The notes under the pieces: generated by a model
The model's input: the letters and a program-made list of their open reading frames with translations, nothing else
The model's database searches: none
Told to the model about the DNA's origin: nothing
Shown: piece after piece, positions 17,254 through 26,289 of the stretch
Layout: every line of letters begins with the position of its first letter
Numbering within the stretch: the stretch's first letter is position 1
Program-made: the position numbers and the translations under genes
DNA from: an uncultured beta proteobacterium
GTDB lineage: Bacteria > Pseudomonadota > Gammaproteobacteria > Burkholderiales > SG8-41
Direction of reading: 5' to 3'
Assembly: GCA_903933915.1 (NCBI GenBank)
Contig: CAIZLW010000200.1
Location: 19,635-83,634 of the forward strand
Length of the DNA: 64,000 nt

Positions 17254-20244
17254 ATGGATGGTGTGAATACCGGACCTTCCGAACGCGTTGCGCTGCTGAT
17301 CGACCTCGAGCGCTGCACCGGCTGCAAGAGCTGCGAGGCGGCGTGCAAGACCGAACACCGCCTCGGCCCCGGCGAATACCGCAACAAGGTGGTATGGGCC
17401 AGTGCGCTGGAAGAGGCCGGCCTCGCCTTCCTGACGCTGACCTGTCAGCACTGCGAGCGGCCTGCCTGCCTGCGTGTCTGCCCGGTCAACCCGAAAGCGA
17501 TTGCCAAGGATCCGCTGACGGGGATCGTGCGTATCGATGAATCGCGCTGCACCGGTTGTGGCGAGTGCGTCATCGCCTGTCCGTACAGCGCCATGGGTTA
17601 CGATGCCAAGGGGCATCACGCGGTGAAGTGCGACCTGTGCACGGACCGCCGTGCCGAAGGCGAAACCACCACCGCCTGTGCCAGCGCCTGCCCGACGCAG
17701 GCGATCCGCTTCGGCAAGCGTGATGAGTTGCTGGCCGATGCCAAGGCGTCCGGACGTCTGCCGCGCGACCAGGATCATTTTCTGCTCGGACCGGCGACGA
17801 TTTATCTGGAGCGCACCACCCCGCGCAACGAGGCGACACCGACGGCGATCACGCCGGCGCGTGCGCATCCTGATGAGTCGCGCCGTCCCTCATTCATGGA
17901 CGGGCTGGTGGCGCAGACTGCGGTGCAGGCGCAGAAGCCTTCGTTTCCCTATGGCGAAACGCGTGCTGACACGGTGCCGGATCGTGTCGTGCCTGGTGGC
18001 TGCAATATCTGTTTCAACTGCTGCACAGTAAAATTTCACTTTAAAAACAACAAGTTAGTAAAAATCACCGGCAACGAAGAGGACCCGCTATTAAAAGGCC
18101 GGGTCTGTCCGAAATCACAGCTGACGCTGCAGATGTACAACAGCGAACACCGCCTGCTGTATCCGCAAAAGCGCGTTGGCGCGCGCGGTGAAGGGCGTTT
18201 CGAGCGCATTTCATGGGATCAGGCGCTGGATGAAATCGCCGACAAGCTGAAAGTCATCCGTGACCAGTACGGCGCCGAAGCGCTGGCGATGTTCATCGGC
18301 ACGCGCACCGGCATTCTCGATTACCGCGCGACCACCAAGATGTTCGCGCAACTGTTCGGCACGCCGAACAAGGACGGCACCGATCCGTTCTGTGCCAGCG
18401 GCAAAAATGTCGCGTTTGAACTCACGCTGGGCAGCATCGGCAGCGGCAACAGTTACACTGAGAACGACCTCGGTTCCGCCGAGCTGTATGTCTACATCGG
18501 CGACAACCAGGCGGAAACGCGGCCGGTGTATTTCGGCATGATCAACGACTGGCGCATCAAAAACGGCGCGAAGATGATCGCCGTCGATCCGCGCTTGACG
18601 GCCACTGCGTCCAAAGCCGACCGCTGGCTGCCGATCCGCCCGGGCACTGACATGGCGCTGGCACTGGCTCTTGCCCAATATATTCTGGCCAACGATCTGC
18701 ATGACGCGCAGTACTGCGCCGACTGGGTGCTCGGCTTCGAGCAATGGCGTGACTTCATCCTGCAGAAACAGTACACGCCGGAATGGGCGGCGCAGGCCAC
18801 CGGCATCGCCGCTGAAGACATCAAACGTCTGGCGGAAGAAATTGCGGCCGCCGACGGCTGCGTGATTTTCGCCAGTCGCGGCGTCAATCAGCACACCAAC
18901 AGCACGCAGACCAACCGCGTGCTGATGTTCGTATCGGCGATCACCGGCAACTGGGGCCGGCGCGGCGGCGCGTTTTTCAATATGAGCGCAGGCACGCCGA
19001 TCGCGGCCAAGGTGCCGGAACACCGCGCGCCGAAAATCAACAAACAACGGGTGCGGCGCAGTCCCGCCGGCTGGACCGAGGCGATGCTCCACGGCAAGCC
19101 CTACCCGATCCGCGCGCTGATCACCTGCAACAATCCACTGGCGCAATGGCCGGGGCAGGACAAGGCGCGCGCGGCTTTCTCCGCGCTGGACCTGATGGTG
19201 CACATCGAACTGTTCGCCAACGAAACCTCGGCATTTGCCGATTACCTGCTGCCTGCCGCGAGCGGCATCGAGAAGGGCGAAATCGGCCGTTCCAACGACG
19301 ACCGCCGCATCGTCTGGATCGACAAGATGATCGATCCGCCGGGTGAGGCGAAGTCGGATACCTGGATCTGGATCGAACTCGGCAAGCGCTTCGGTTTCGA
19401 CGATGTGCTGAAAGACAAATACAAGGATCCGGCGGTGTTCTGGGACGAGGTCTGCATCGACAGTCCCGGTCTGCGCGGTTGCACGCAGAAGCGGCTGCAT
19501 TCGGTGCCGTACCGCTGGGTGCGCCAACCGGTGGCGACCGAAGATGCGCCGGAGATCGAAACCCTGTACCTGGAGGGCACCACGGTACCGGACGGTGCGC
19601 CGGGACGGCGCTTCCCGACGAAATCGGGCAAGCTTGAATTCTGGACCGACGAACTTGAAGCCAAGTTCAACGTGTTGGGAATGTCGTCGCTGCCGGAGTT
19701 TTATTCCGAGCGCGAGCAACTGATTGATCTGCCGTACATGGAATTGCTCGAAACCGATAGCGAAGCCGGTGTAATTTCACCGTTCTGTTCGCCGGCCACC
19801 GGCAGCGCGCGTGGCCGCATCGTCGCACCCGGACCCGATCACCCGGGCATGAAACTGCGCGCGCAGGGCTTTGACACCGAACTGGTCACCGGCCGCCCGC
19901 CGGCCGCGCATTTTCACAGCTGGACGCATTATTTCTGGCAGTCGCAGGAAATGTGGCCTGATCTCTATTGCCAGATCCATCCCGACAAGGCGGCGAAACT
20001 GGGTATCAACGACGGTGATCGTGTGAAGGTCGAATCTGCCCACGGCAGCATTGAAGCCATGGTCTGGGTGCACGCTGGCATCCGGCCGACTGCGGTGTTC
20101 ATTCCCATCGGCTGGGGTGAGCGCCAGCCCTACAATCCGTGGCGATCGGTGAATTTCCTCACCGACAGCACGCAGCGTGATCCGGTGTCGGACCAGACCA
20201 ATCTCAAGGTGCTGTTGTGCCGGGTGTCGCGCGCGGCCGGCTGA
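17254..20244 (+). CDS. fusion of four-cluster ferredoxin subunit and molybdopterin oxidoreductase
   Basis: The 996-residue protein joins two normally separate subunits. Residues 1-185 resemble HybA/PsrB/FdhB electron-transfer subunits, with four cysteine sets (21/24/27/31, 64/67/72/76, 99/102/105/109, 126/129/142/146). After a linker of about 60 residues, residues 250-996 form a DMSO-reductase-family catalytic subunit. Its [4Fe-4S] motif is C250, C253, C257, C285, and Cys380 in DPFCASGKN is a candidate molybdenum ligand. A C-terminal molybdopterin-dinucleotide domain follows. There is no Tat signal, so it should work in the cytoplasm. GGGGAGG precedes ATG 17254. Substrate unknown; formate, sulfite (Soe-like) or another oxyanion are possible. 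Confidence 0.85.
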   Translation: MDGVNTGPSERVALLIDLERCTGCKSCEAACKTEHRLGPGEYRNKVVWASALEEAGLAFLTLTCQHCERPACLRVCPVNPKAIAKDPLTGIVRIDESRCTGCGECVIACPYSAMGYDAKGHHAVKCDLCTDRRAEGETTTACASACPTQAIRFGKRDELLADAKASGRLPRDQDHFLLGPATIYLERTTPRNEATPTAITPARAHPDESRRPSFMDGLVAQTAVQAQKPSFPYGETRADTVPDRVVPGGCNICFNCCTVKFHFKNNKLVKITGNEEDPLLKGRVCPKSQLTLQMYNSEHRLLYPQKRVGARGEGRFERISWDQALDEIADKLKVIRDQYGAEALAMFIGTRTGILDYRATTKMFAQLFGTPNKDGTDPFCASGKNVAFELTLGSIGSGNSYTENDLGSAELYVYIGDNQAETRPVYFGMINDWRIKNGAKMIAVDPRLTATASKADRWLPIRPGTDMALALALAQYILANDLHDAQYCADWVLGFEQWRDFILQKQYTPEWAAQATGIAAEDIKRLAEEIAAADGCVIFASRGVNQHTNSTQTNRVLMFVSAITGNWGRRGGAFFNMSAGTPIAAKVPEHRAPKINKQRVRRSPAGWTEAMLHGKPYPIRALITCNNPLAQWPGQDKARAAFSALDLMVHIELFANETSAFADYLLPAASGIEKGEIGRSNDDRRIVWIDKMIDPPGEAKSDTWIWIELGKRFGFDDVLKDKYKDPAVFWDEVCIDSPGLRGCTQKRLHSVPYRWVRQPVATEDAPEIETLYLEGTTVPDGAPGRRFPTKSGKLEFWTDELEAKFNVLGMSSLPEFYSEREQLIDLPYMELLETDSEAGVISPFCSPATGSARGRIVAPGPDHPGMKLRAQGFDTELVTGRPPAAHFHSWTHYFWQSQEMWPDLYCQIHPDKAAKLGINDGDRVKVESAHGSIEAMVWVHAGIRPTAVFIPIGWGERQPYNPWRSVNFLTDSTQRDPVSDQTNLKVLLCRVSRAAG

Positions 20245-20266
20245 GTGGCGTAAAATCCGGACTCCT

Positions 20267-20340
20267 GCGGGTGTAGTTCAATGGTAGAACGGCAGCTTCC
20301 CAAGCTGCATACGAGGGTTCGATTCCCTTCACCCGCTCCA
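20267..20340 (+). tRNA. tRNA-Gly (anticodon CCC)
   Basis: The 74-base gene folds as a cloverleaf: acceptor GCGGGTG with CACCCGC, a D arm with GTTCAATGGTAGAAC, anticodon stem GCAGC/GCTGC around TTCCCAA (anticodon CCC, reading GGG), T arm with GGTTCGATTCC, discriminator T and an encoded CCA. TAAAAT at 20251-20256 is a suitable -10 box. Confidence 0.96.
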
Positions 20341-20410
20341 TGTCTTGCGCTGATTTCCCGATGATCCGGCTTCCGAACCTCAGAACCGCCCTTTGCGTGG
20401 TTGTACTGCG

Positions 20411-21487
20411 ATGACGGCGCGGCGAGATCCCGCCGTCGCAGACTTTGCCCCCGCATTGATCGCCTGGCAGAAATGCCATGGCCGGCACGATCTGCCGTGG
20501 CAGCAGACGCGCGATCCGTATGCCGTGTGGCTGTCGGAGATCATGCTGCAACAGACGCAGGTCACCGCCGTCATTCCGTATTACCAGCGTTTCCTCGAGC
20601 GTTTCCCGACCATTGCTGCACTGGCTGCTGCGCCTGCCGATGATGTGCTCGCCTTGTGGAGCGGGCTTGGTTATTACTCGCGAGCGCGCAACCTGCATCG
20701 CGCAGCGCAGATCATGGTTGCCGAACACGGCGGCCGGTTTCCGCAGATGCTGGATGCGGTGATGGCGCTGCCGGGCATCGGGCGTTCAACAGCCGCGGCG
20801 ATACTGGTGTTCGCTTTCGGCAAGCGCGGCGCGATCCTCGACGGCAACGTCAAACGCGTACTCGCACGAGCGCGCGGCGTCGCCGGTTATCCCGGTGAAA
20901 GTGCTGTTGCCGCGCAACTGTGGGCGCAGGCCGAATTGCTGTTGCCGAAAACGGGGCTGCGCGCCTACACCCAGGGTTTGATGGATCTCGGCGCCACCGT
21001 GTGTGCGCGACGCAAGCCGCGTTGTTTGGAGTGTCCGGTGCAGACGCTTTGTGTGGCACACAAAATGGGCCGTACTGCCGAACTGCCGACGCCGAAGCCG
21101 CGCAAGGCTTTGCCGCAGCGACGGACGCAGATGCTGATACTGCAGCGCGCGGGTGAAGTGATGCTGGAAAAACGGCCGTCATCCGGCATCTGGGGTGGCC
21201 TGTGGTGTTTTCCCGAGACCGATGCCGATGCTGATGCTGCCGCCGTCTGTGCGCAGCGTTATGGCGCAACAGTGGAGCTGCGTGAGGCGTTACCGGTGAT
21301 TGCGCATGGCTTCACCCACTACCACCTCGATATCCTGCCGCAGCCGGCACTGGTCAAGTCGTGGCCGTTGCGCGCGGCAGAGCCCGGGCTGATGTGGTTG
21401 TCGATTGAAGACGCTGGGGCGGCGGCGATTCCGACGCCGGTGCGTGGCATCCTGGCGCAGTTGGCTGCGCGCGCGCGCAGGGGCTGA
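20411..21487 (+). CDS. mutY: A/G-specific adenine glycosylase
   Basis: The 358-residue base-excision repair enzyme removes A mispaired with 8-oxoguanine. It has the catalytic Glu in LSEIMLQQTQV, the helix-hairpin-helix LPGIGRSTAAAIL, the catalytic Asp in LDGNVKRVLAR and the [4Fe-4S] cysteines CxxxxxxCxxCxxxxxC (CARRKPRCLECPVQTLC). A C-terminal NUDIX-like 8-oxoG recognition domain ends the protein. ATG 20411 is chosen; the in-frame start at 20393 would add six residues. Confidence 0.95.
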   Translation: MTARRDPAVADFAPALIAWQKCHGRHDLPWQQTRDPYAVWLSEIMLQQTQVTAVIPYYQRFLERFPTIAALAAAPADDVLALWSGLGYYSRARNLHRAAQIMVAEHGGRFPQMLDAVMALPGIGRSTAAAILVFAFGKRGAILDGNVKRVLARARGVAGYPGESAVAAQLWAQAELLLPKTGLRAYTQGLMDLGATVCARRKPRCLECPVQTLCVAHKMGRTAELPTPKPRKALPQRRTQMLILQRAGEVMLEKRPSSGIWGGLWCFPETDADADAAAVCAQRYGATVELREALPVIAHGFTHYHLDILPQPALVKSWPLRAAEPGLMWLSIEDAGAAAIPTPVRGILAQLAARARRG

Positions 21488-21542
21488 GGTTCGCTGCGGT
21501 CAGCGCGCAGGTGATACGGCGCCTAGCGCTCGCCAGTGATCT

Positions 21543-21556
21543 ATAACTAATTGTTT
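21543..21556 (-). other. recurring AT-rich motif at a gene 3' end
   Basis: On the minus strand the site reads AAACAATTAGTTAT and covers the stop of the LON-domain gene. It is nearly identical to the sites at 58565-58577 and 48503-48515 and resembles an IHF half-match. Role unknown. Confidence 0.4.
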
Positions 21557-22152
21557 TTATTTATTTTTTCTATGATGCCGTGGTCCAGCAGTAATTCGCG
21601 CAGCCTGGTCATCCGGGCATCGGTATCGTTCATTTCCAGCAGCGCCTGTTTTTCCTGCGGCGTGATCGGCAGGATTTCGGCAAGCCGATAACTGACCCAC
21701 ACCGGATTTTCGAGCTGTATGGGCCCGGGCACGCTGTCGGCGCCCGCGCGTTTGATCGCCAGGCGCAGCACTTCCTCGCAGGCCTGGTCCATTTCGGCAT
21801 TGGTCGTCGGCTCGGGCAGCATTTCGATCTTGCCGATGATCAGTCCGCTGCTGTTGACGCGGGTGTCGAGGATGCGAAAGCGTGCGCCGCCCCGTGCCAG
21901 CAGCTCGAACAGGTTGGGATGCGGCACATCCCATTGTTCGATGGTGGCGAGGCAGCCTGTGGATTGCGGAGTCGCCGGCTGGCCGATTTCCTGGCCTTCG
22001 CGGATCAGGCAGACGCCGAAAGGCGTGCTGTCGCGCAGGCAGGCCTTGGTCATGTCGACATAACGTTGTTCGAACACTTTGAGCGGCAGCAATCCGCCCG
22101 GGAATAGCACCGTGCCCAGCGGGAACAGCGGTACTTCGAGCGTGGTGCTCAT
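21547..22152 (-). CDS. LON substrate-binding (PUA-like) domain protein
   Basis: The 201-residue protein begins with EVPLFPLGTVLFPGGLLPLKVFEQRY, the start of the N-terminal domain of Lon protease, and has no ATPase or protease part. Stand-alone LON-domain proteins are common in proteobacteria and their role is unproven; binding of unfolded proteins is a reasonable guess. Its ATG overlaps the rapZ stop in ATGA, so it is the last gene of the kdsD-rapZ operon. The C-terminus EKINKNN is encoded by AT-rich DNA that forms a recurring motif. Confidence 0.88.
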   Translation of the reverse strand: MSTTLEVPLFPLGTVLFPGGLLPLKVFEQRYVDMTKACLRDSTPFGVCLIREGQEIGQPATPQSTGCLATIEQWDVPHPNLFELLARGGARFRILDTRVNSSGLIIGKIEMLPEPTTNAEMDQACEEVLRLAIKRAGADSVPGPIQLENPVWVSYRLAEILPITPQEKQALLEMNDTDARMTRLRELLLDHGIIEKINKNN

Positions 22153-22988
22153 GTGCCCAGTTCGCGGTGGCGGGCGAGGGTGCGGGTGCGGTCGCGGAAT
22201 CGGGCAGACAGGGTTTCGACGAAGAATACCGAACGATGCCGTCCGCCGGTACAGCCGATGGCCACGGTCAGGTAGCTGCGGTTGTCGCGTTCGAATGCCG
22301 GCAGCCAGTCGCCAATGAAGCGACTGATGTCTTCGAGCATGCGCATGGCGTCGGGTGTCGCGCGCAGGAATGCGGCAACCGGTGCGTCGCAGCCGGTCAG
22401 CGGGCGCAGTTGCGGGTCGTAGTGCGGGTTGGGCAGGCAGCGCACGTCGAATACGAAATCCGCGTCGAGCGGAATGCCGTGCTTGAAGCCGAAGGATTCG
22501 AACAGCAGCGTCAGCCCGGCGACGGGCGCCGCGGCGAAATCCTTGACCCAGGCACGCAGCGTGTTGGGGGCGAGATCGCTGGTGTCGATGTGATGCGCCA
22601 TGTCCGAAATGCCGGAGACCAGTTCCTTCTCGCGGGCAATACACTCCGGCAGGGTCAGTCCGGAGACCGAGAGCGGGTGACGGCGGCGGGTTTCGGAATA
22701 GCGCTTGATCAGCGTTTCCGATTTCGCCTCAAGGAACATCACGCGCACTTCGATGCCTTCGTTGCGCAGGCTGGTGACCAGCTCCGGCAGGTTGGCGATC
22801 GTTTCGCCGGTGCGCACATCAATCGTCAATGCCACACGCCCGATACCGGAGGCGCGAAGTGTCTCGACCAGGTTTCCGACTATGTTGACCGGCAGGTTGT
22901 CGACGCAGTAGAAGCCGGCGTCTTCCATCACCGCCAGCGCCACGCTTTTGCCGGAGCCGGAAAGTCCCGTGATCAGGATCAGTTGCAT
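22149..22988 (-). CDS. rapZ: RNase adapter protein RapZ
   Basis: The 279-residue protein has the P-loop GLSGSGKS and the C-terminal region with GCTGGRHRSV typical of RapZ/YvcJ. In enterobacteria RapZ binds GlmZ-type small RNAs and guides RNase E, tuning glucosamine-6-phosphate synthesis; whether that holds here is unknown. Its place beside hprK and ptsN is conserved and points to cell-envelope precursor or PTS-Ntr control. Confidence 0.95.
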   Translation of the reverse strand: MQLILITGLSGSGKSVALAVMEDAGFYCVDNLPVNIVGNLVETLRASGIGRVALTIDVRTGETIANLPELVTSLRNEGIEVRVMFLEAKSETLIKRYSETRRRHPLSVSGLTLPECIAREKELVSGISDMAHHIDTSDLAPNTLRAWVKDFAAAPVAGLTLLFESFGFKHGIPLDADFVFDVRCLPNPHYDPQLRPLTGCDAPVAAFLRATPDAMRMLEDISRFIGDWLPAFERDNRSYLTVAIGCTGGRHRSVFFVETLSARFRDRTRTLARHRELGT

Positions 22989-23008
22989 GGCGTCGGTCGC
23001 GTCCGGCG

Positions 23009-23953
23009 TCAGTCGTCGCGGGTTTTCATGGCCTGCGCCTGGCGTTCGACAAACTCGAGGGTGCTGTCGATGCCGCGCATTTGCAGCACATGGTTGCGCA
23101 CGGCGGCCTCGGTGAGCACGGCGAGGTTGCGGCCGGCCGCAACGGGGATGGTCACCTTGCGGATTTCGACGTCCATCAGCAATTCGCTGCCGGGTTTCAG
23201 TGGCAGCCGGTCGAGGTAGGTCGGGTCGGAGACCGAAGGTTTTTCAAGATGGACGACAATCTTGACGTTTTTACGCGGGCGCAGAGCGGCTTCGCCGAAT
23301 ATCGTGCGGATATTGAGCACGCCCAGCCCGCGCACCTCGAGAAAGTCGCGCAGCAGCGAAGGGCAGCGGCCTTCGACGCTCTCCGGCCCGACGCGGTAGA
23401 GTTCGACCACGTCGTCGGCAATCAGGCCGCTGCCGCGGCTGATCAGTTCCAGCGCCAGTTCGCTTTTGCCGACGCCGGAATCACCGGTGATCAGCACGCC
23501 GACCCCGAGCACATCGAGAAATACGCCATGCACCGTGGTCGAGTCGGCGAGGGTTCGCGCCAGATGCGGACGCAGGATCCACATCAGTTCCACGCTGGGG
23601 ATCGGCGAGGAGAACAGCGGCGTATGGGTGGATTCCGCGATCTCGAGCAGTGCCGGTGGTATGTCGTTGGCGCCGGCGACGATAAAACAGGCCAGTTCGC
23701 GGGTTGCGGTGCGCTGCAGCAGGTTGCGGCATTCCACCGGATCCAGGCCGTTGAGGTGGCTGACCTCCGACTGACCAAGCACCTGGATCAGGTTCGGGTG
23801 AATGAAGTTGAGGTGCCCGACCAGTCCCTTCGACGAGTCCTTGGTCAACTCGCTGTCCAGGCCCTTGCCGGCGCCGTCGCGGCCGGCGACCCACGTCAGC
23901 TGCAGTTTCTCGCGGGTGTCGTCAAACAGCCGGGCTATGCTGACCTGCGGCAT
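23009..23953 (-). CDS. hprK: HPr kinase/phosphorylase
   Basis: The 314-residue protein has an N-terminal domain and a C-terminal kinase domain with the P-loop GDSGVGKSELALELI, followed by EVRGLGVLNI, a HprK signature. It phosphorylates or dephosphorylates the regulatory serine of HPr-like proteins. In proteobacteria it accompanies a regulatory rather than sugar-transporting PTS. Its start overlaps the end of ptsN by 32 bases, so translation is probably coupled. Confidence 0.95.
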   Translation of the reverse strand: MPQVSIARLFDDTREKLQLTWVAGRDGAGKGLDSELTKDSSKGLVGHLNFIHPNLIQVLGQSEVSHLNGLDPVECRNLLQRTATRELACFIVAGANDIPPALLEIAESTHTPLFSSPIPSVELMWILRPHLARTLADSTTVHGVFLDVLGVGVLITGDSGVGKSELALELISRGSGLIADDVVELYRVGPESVEGRCPSLLRDFLEVRGLGVLNIRTIFGEAALRPRKNVKIVVHLEKPSVSDPTYLDRLPLKPGSELLMDVEIRKVTIPVAAGRNLAVLTEAAVRNHVLQMRGIDSTLEFVERQAQAMKTRDD

Positions 23954-24407
23954 TGGGTTCCCATTGTGTGATCAACTGCAGAATTTCTTCCGGAGTTGCC
24001 ACCGTAAAAAGTTTTTCGCGAAACTGCTTGTCGCAGAACATCTGCGCCAGTTCCGAGAGGATCTGCAGGTGTTCGTCGGTGGCGCGTTCAGGGACCAGCA
24101 GCACGAACGCCAGCCGCACATTCTGGCCGTCGGGGGCGTCGAAGGGTATCGGGTTCTGCATGCGGATGATCGCGCCGACAGCTCCCTTCAAGCCCTTGAT
24201 GCGGCCGTGCGGTATGGCCACGCTCTGGCCGAGGCCGGTCGAGCCGAGCTTCTCCCGCGCAAACAGACTGTCAAACACCACATTGCGCGCGACCTGCTGA
24301 TGGTTCTCGAACAGCAGCCCCGCCTGCTCAAAGACCCTTTTTTTGCTGGTCAGATCCGTGTCCAGCATGATGTTCGACAAGGGCAGCAGATTTGCGATCA
24401 GGTTCAT
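23922..24407 (-). CDS. ptsN: nitrogen-regulatory PTS IIA protein (EIIA-Ntr)
   Basis: The 161-residue EIIA protein carries the phosphorylated His in VAIPHGRIKGLKG. It belongs to the PTS-Ntr phosphorelay and regulates potassium and nitrogen responses by protein contacts. It starts MNLIANLLP and follows hpf by 33 bases. The rpoN-hpf-ptsN order is conserved in proteobacteria. Confidence 0.95.
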   Translation of the reverse strand: MNLIANLLPLSNIMLDTDLTSKKRVFEQAGLLFENHQQVARNVVFDSLFAREKLGSTGLGQSVAIPHGRIKGLKGAVGAIIRMQNPIPFDAPDGQNVRLAFVLLVPERATDEHLQILSELAQMFCDKQFREKLFTVATPEEILQLITQWEPNAAGQHSPAV

Positions 24408-24440
24408 GGAAGTCGGATATTGCAGTTCGTGGCGGAGAGT

Positions 24441-24770
24441 TTACTCTTCGACAGCGCGGTGTTTGATCGGCGCGCCATCGTGGCGATGGGACAGGTTCTT
24501 TTCTTTGTGCTTGATGACCGCGCGGTCAAGCTTGCCGATCAGGTGATCAATTGCAACATACATGTCTTCGCCATGAGCTTCGCAGAAGATTTCCTTGCCG
24601 CTCAGGTGCATCTTGGCCTCGACCTTGTGCAGCAGTTTTTCGACCGTCATGATCACGCTGATGTCGATCACATGGTCGAAGTGGGCGGTGATTTTCTCCA
24701 GCTTGTGCGCGATATGGTCGCGGATCGCAGGAGTAATCTGCAGGTGGTGGCCCGTCAGGTGCAGGTTCAT
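24441..24770 (-). CDS. hpf: ribosome hibernation promoting factor (short form)
   Basis: The 109-residue protein starts MNLHLTGHHLQITPAI and has VEAKMHLSGKEIFCEAHGEDMYVAID, as in the HPF/YfiA family. It binds the small subunit in stationary phase. The short length lacks the extra C-terminal dimerisation domain of long HPF. GGAGAA lies just before the start, and rpoN ends 12 bases upstream. Confidence 0.94.
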   Translation of the reverse strand: MNLHLTGHHLQITPAIRDHIAHKLEKITAHFDHVIDISVIMTVEKLLHKVEAKMHLSGKEIFCEAHGEDMYVAIDHLIGKLDRAVIKHKEKNLSHRHDGAPIKHRAVEE

Positions 24771-24782
24771 GTTTTCTCCTTT

Positions 24783-26222
24783 TTAAAGCGTTTTTCTGAG
24801 GTTAACCGGGAGGATCTGCATCGATTCCCGGTATTTTGCAATGGTACGCCTTGCTACAACTATACCCTGCTGTCCGAGCAGCTCTGAAATCTGGCCGTCG
24901 CTGAGCGGCGACTTGGTGTTTTCCGCGCCGACCAGCTGTTTGATCAGGGCCCGGATGGCGGTGCTCGAGGCCGCACCGCCGGCTTCGGTGGCAACATGAC
25001 TGCCGAAGAAGTATTTCAATTCGAAGATGCCGCGGGGCGTGTGCATGAATTTCAGGGTGGTGACGCGCGACACCGTCGATTCATGCAGCCCCAGCGTTTC
25101 GGCGATCTCGCGCAGTACCAGGGGCCGCATCGCGACTTCGCCGTGCTCCAGGAAGTTGCGCTGACGGTCAACGATGGCCTGCGACACGCGCAGTATGGTT
25201 TCGAAGCGCTGCTGCACGTTCTTGATCAGCCACTTCGCCTCCTGCAGCTGCGAATTCAGCTGCTGGGCGCTGCCGCCGCGGTTGCGTTGCAGGATGTCGG
25301 CATACATCCGGTTCACGCGCAGGCGCGGCATGGCGTCGGGATTCAGCGCGGCAATCCATACGCCCTTGGTCTTGCGCACGATCACATCGGCGATCACAAA
25401 CCGCGTTTCCTCGGATGAGAAGTCGCGGCCCGGCCTGGGGTTCAGGCTGGTGATCAGCTTCTGCACGATACGCAGGCAGGCGTCGTCGCATTTCAGCGTG
25501 CGTTTCAGGCGCGCGAAATCGCGGGCGGCCAGCGCATCCAGATGGTGATTGACGATTTCCAGCGCGGCATCGCGTTGCGGTGTGTCATCAGGCTTGGCGG
25601 CAAGCTGGAGAGCCAGGCATTCGGCCAGGTTGCGCGCGCCGACGCCGACCGGCTCAAGATGCTGCAGGTGTTGAAGGGCGATCGACAGGTCGTCGTGATC
25701 CACGTCGAGTTCCGGCGGCAGCATTTCGCCGATTTCTTCGAGGGTTTGCGGCAGATAACCGTCGTCGCTCAGCGAATCGATCAGCAGGCTGACCAGGCGC
25801 TTGTCGCGCTCCGACAGGTGGAGCAGCGACAGCTGCGCCGCAAGATGTGCGCTCAGGCTCGCCGGTTGCTCGGCGAGCGGCCCGTAGTCGTCATCTTCAT
25901 TGTCGTTGCTGCCGGCGTTGCTGTAGGTCGGACCGTCTTCGACATCGAACGGGGCGGGTTCTTCAGAGCCCGGTGCAGATTCCTGAGCGCTGTCGGCCGA
26001 TGCAGCGGGCATTTCGGCGTTTTCAGACTGCGGCGTTTCGCGTTGCGGCGAGGAGGGGTCGGATCCACCATCGATCCGCTCCAGCAGCGGATTATCCTGG
26101 AGCAGGCGCTCGATTTCCTGGTTGAGTTCGAGCGTCGACAGTTGCAGCAGCCTGATCGACTGCTGCAATTGCGGCGTCAATGTCAGGTGTTGCGAGAGTC
26201 TGAGCTGTAAGGAATGTTTCAT
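24783..26222 (-). CDS. rpoN: RNA polymerase sigma-54 factor
   Basis: The 479-residue factor opens with LQLRLSQHLTLTPQLQQSIRLLQLS (Gln-rich region I, activator contact), has an acidic region II (DNEDDDYG), a core-binding region III and the RpoN box ARRTIAKYRE near the end. It recognises -24/-12 promoters with AAA+ activators. Two such promoters and at least two activators are in this window, including those of the pilus locus. Confidence 0.97.
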   Translation of the reverse strand: MKHSLQLRLSQHLTLTPQLQQSIRLLQLSTLELNQEIERLLQDNPLLERIDGGSDPSSPQRETPQSENAEMPAASADSAQESAPGSEEPAPFDVEDGPTYSNAGSNDNEDDDYGPLAEQPASLSAHLAAQLSLLHLSERDKRLVSLLIDSLSDDGYLPQTLEEIGEMLPPELDVDHDDLSIALQHLQHLEPVGVGARNLAECLALQLAAKPDDTPQRDAALEIVNHHLDALAARDFARLKRTLKCDDACLRIVQKLITSLNPRPGRDFSSEETRFVIADVIVRKTKGVWIAALNPDAMPRLRVNRMYADILQRNRGGSAQQLNSQLQEAKWLIKNVQQRFETILRVSQAIVDRQRNFLEHGEVAMRPLVLREIAETLGLHESTVSRVTTLKFMHTPRGIFELKYFFGSHVATEAGGAASSTAIRALIKQLVGAENTKSPLSDGQISELLGQQGIVVARRTIAKYRESMQILPVNLRKTL

Positions 26223-26289
26223 GCAGGGCCGGATGAGAAAGATCGCGTCCCGAAAAAGTAGTCGTGCGCGCTAGCCGCAGCCTGCGGTC

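Noticed and set aside
18211..19719. 502-codon minus-strand frame inside the molybdoenzyme gene
   Set aside because: It is antisense to conserved molybdopterin-binding sequence, with His/Arg/Val-rich shadow composition.
16434..20244. calling the molybdoenzyme a sulfite-oxidising SoeABC complex
   Set aside because: The membrane subunit is not the NrfD/DmsC type used by Soe, and the sequence alone does not fix the substrate.
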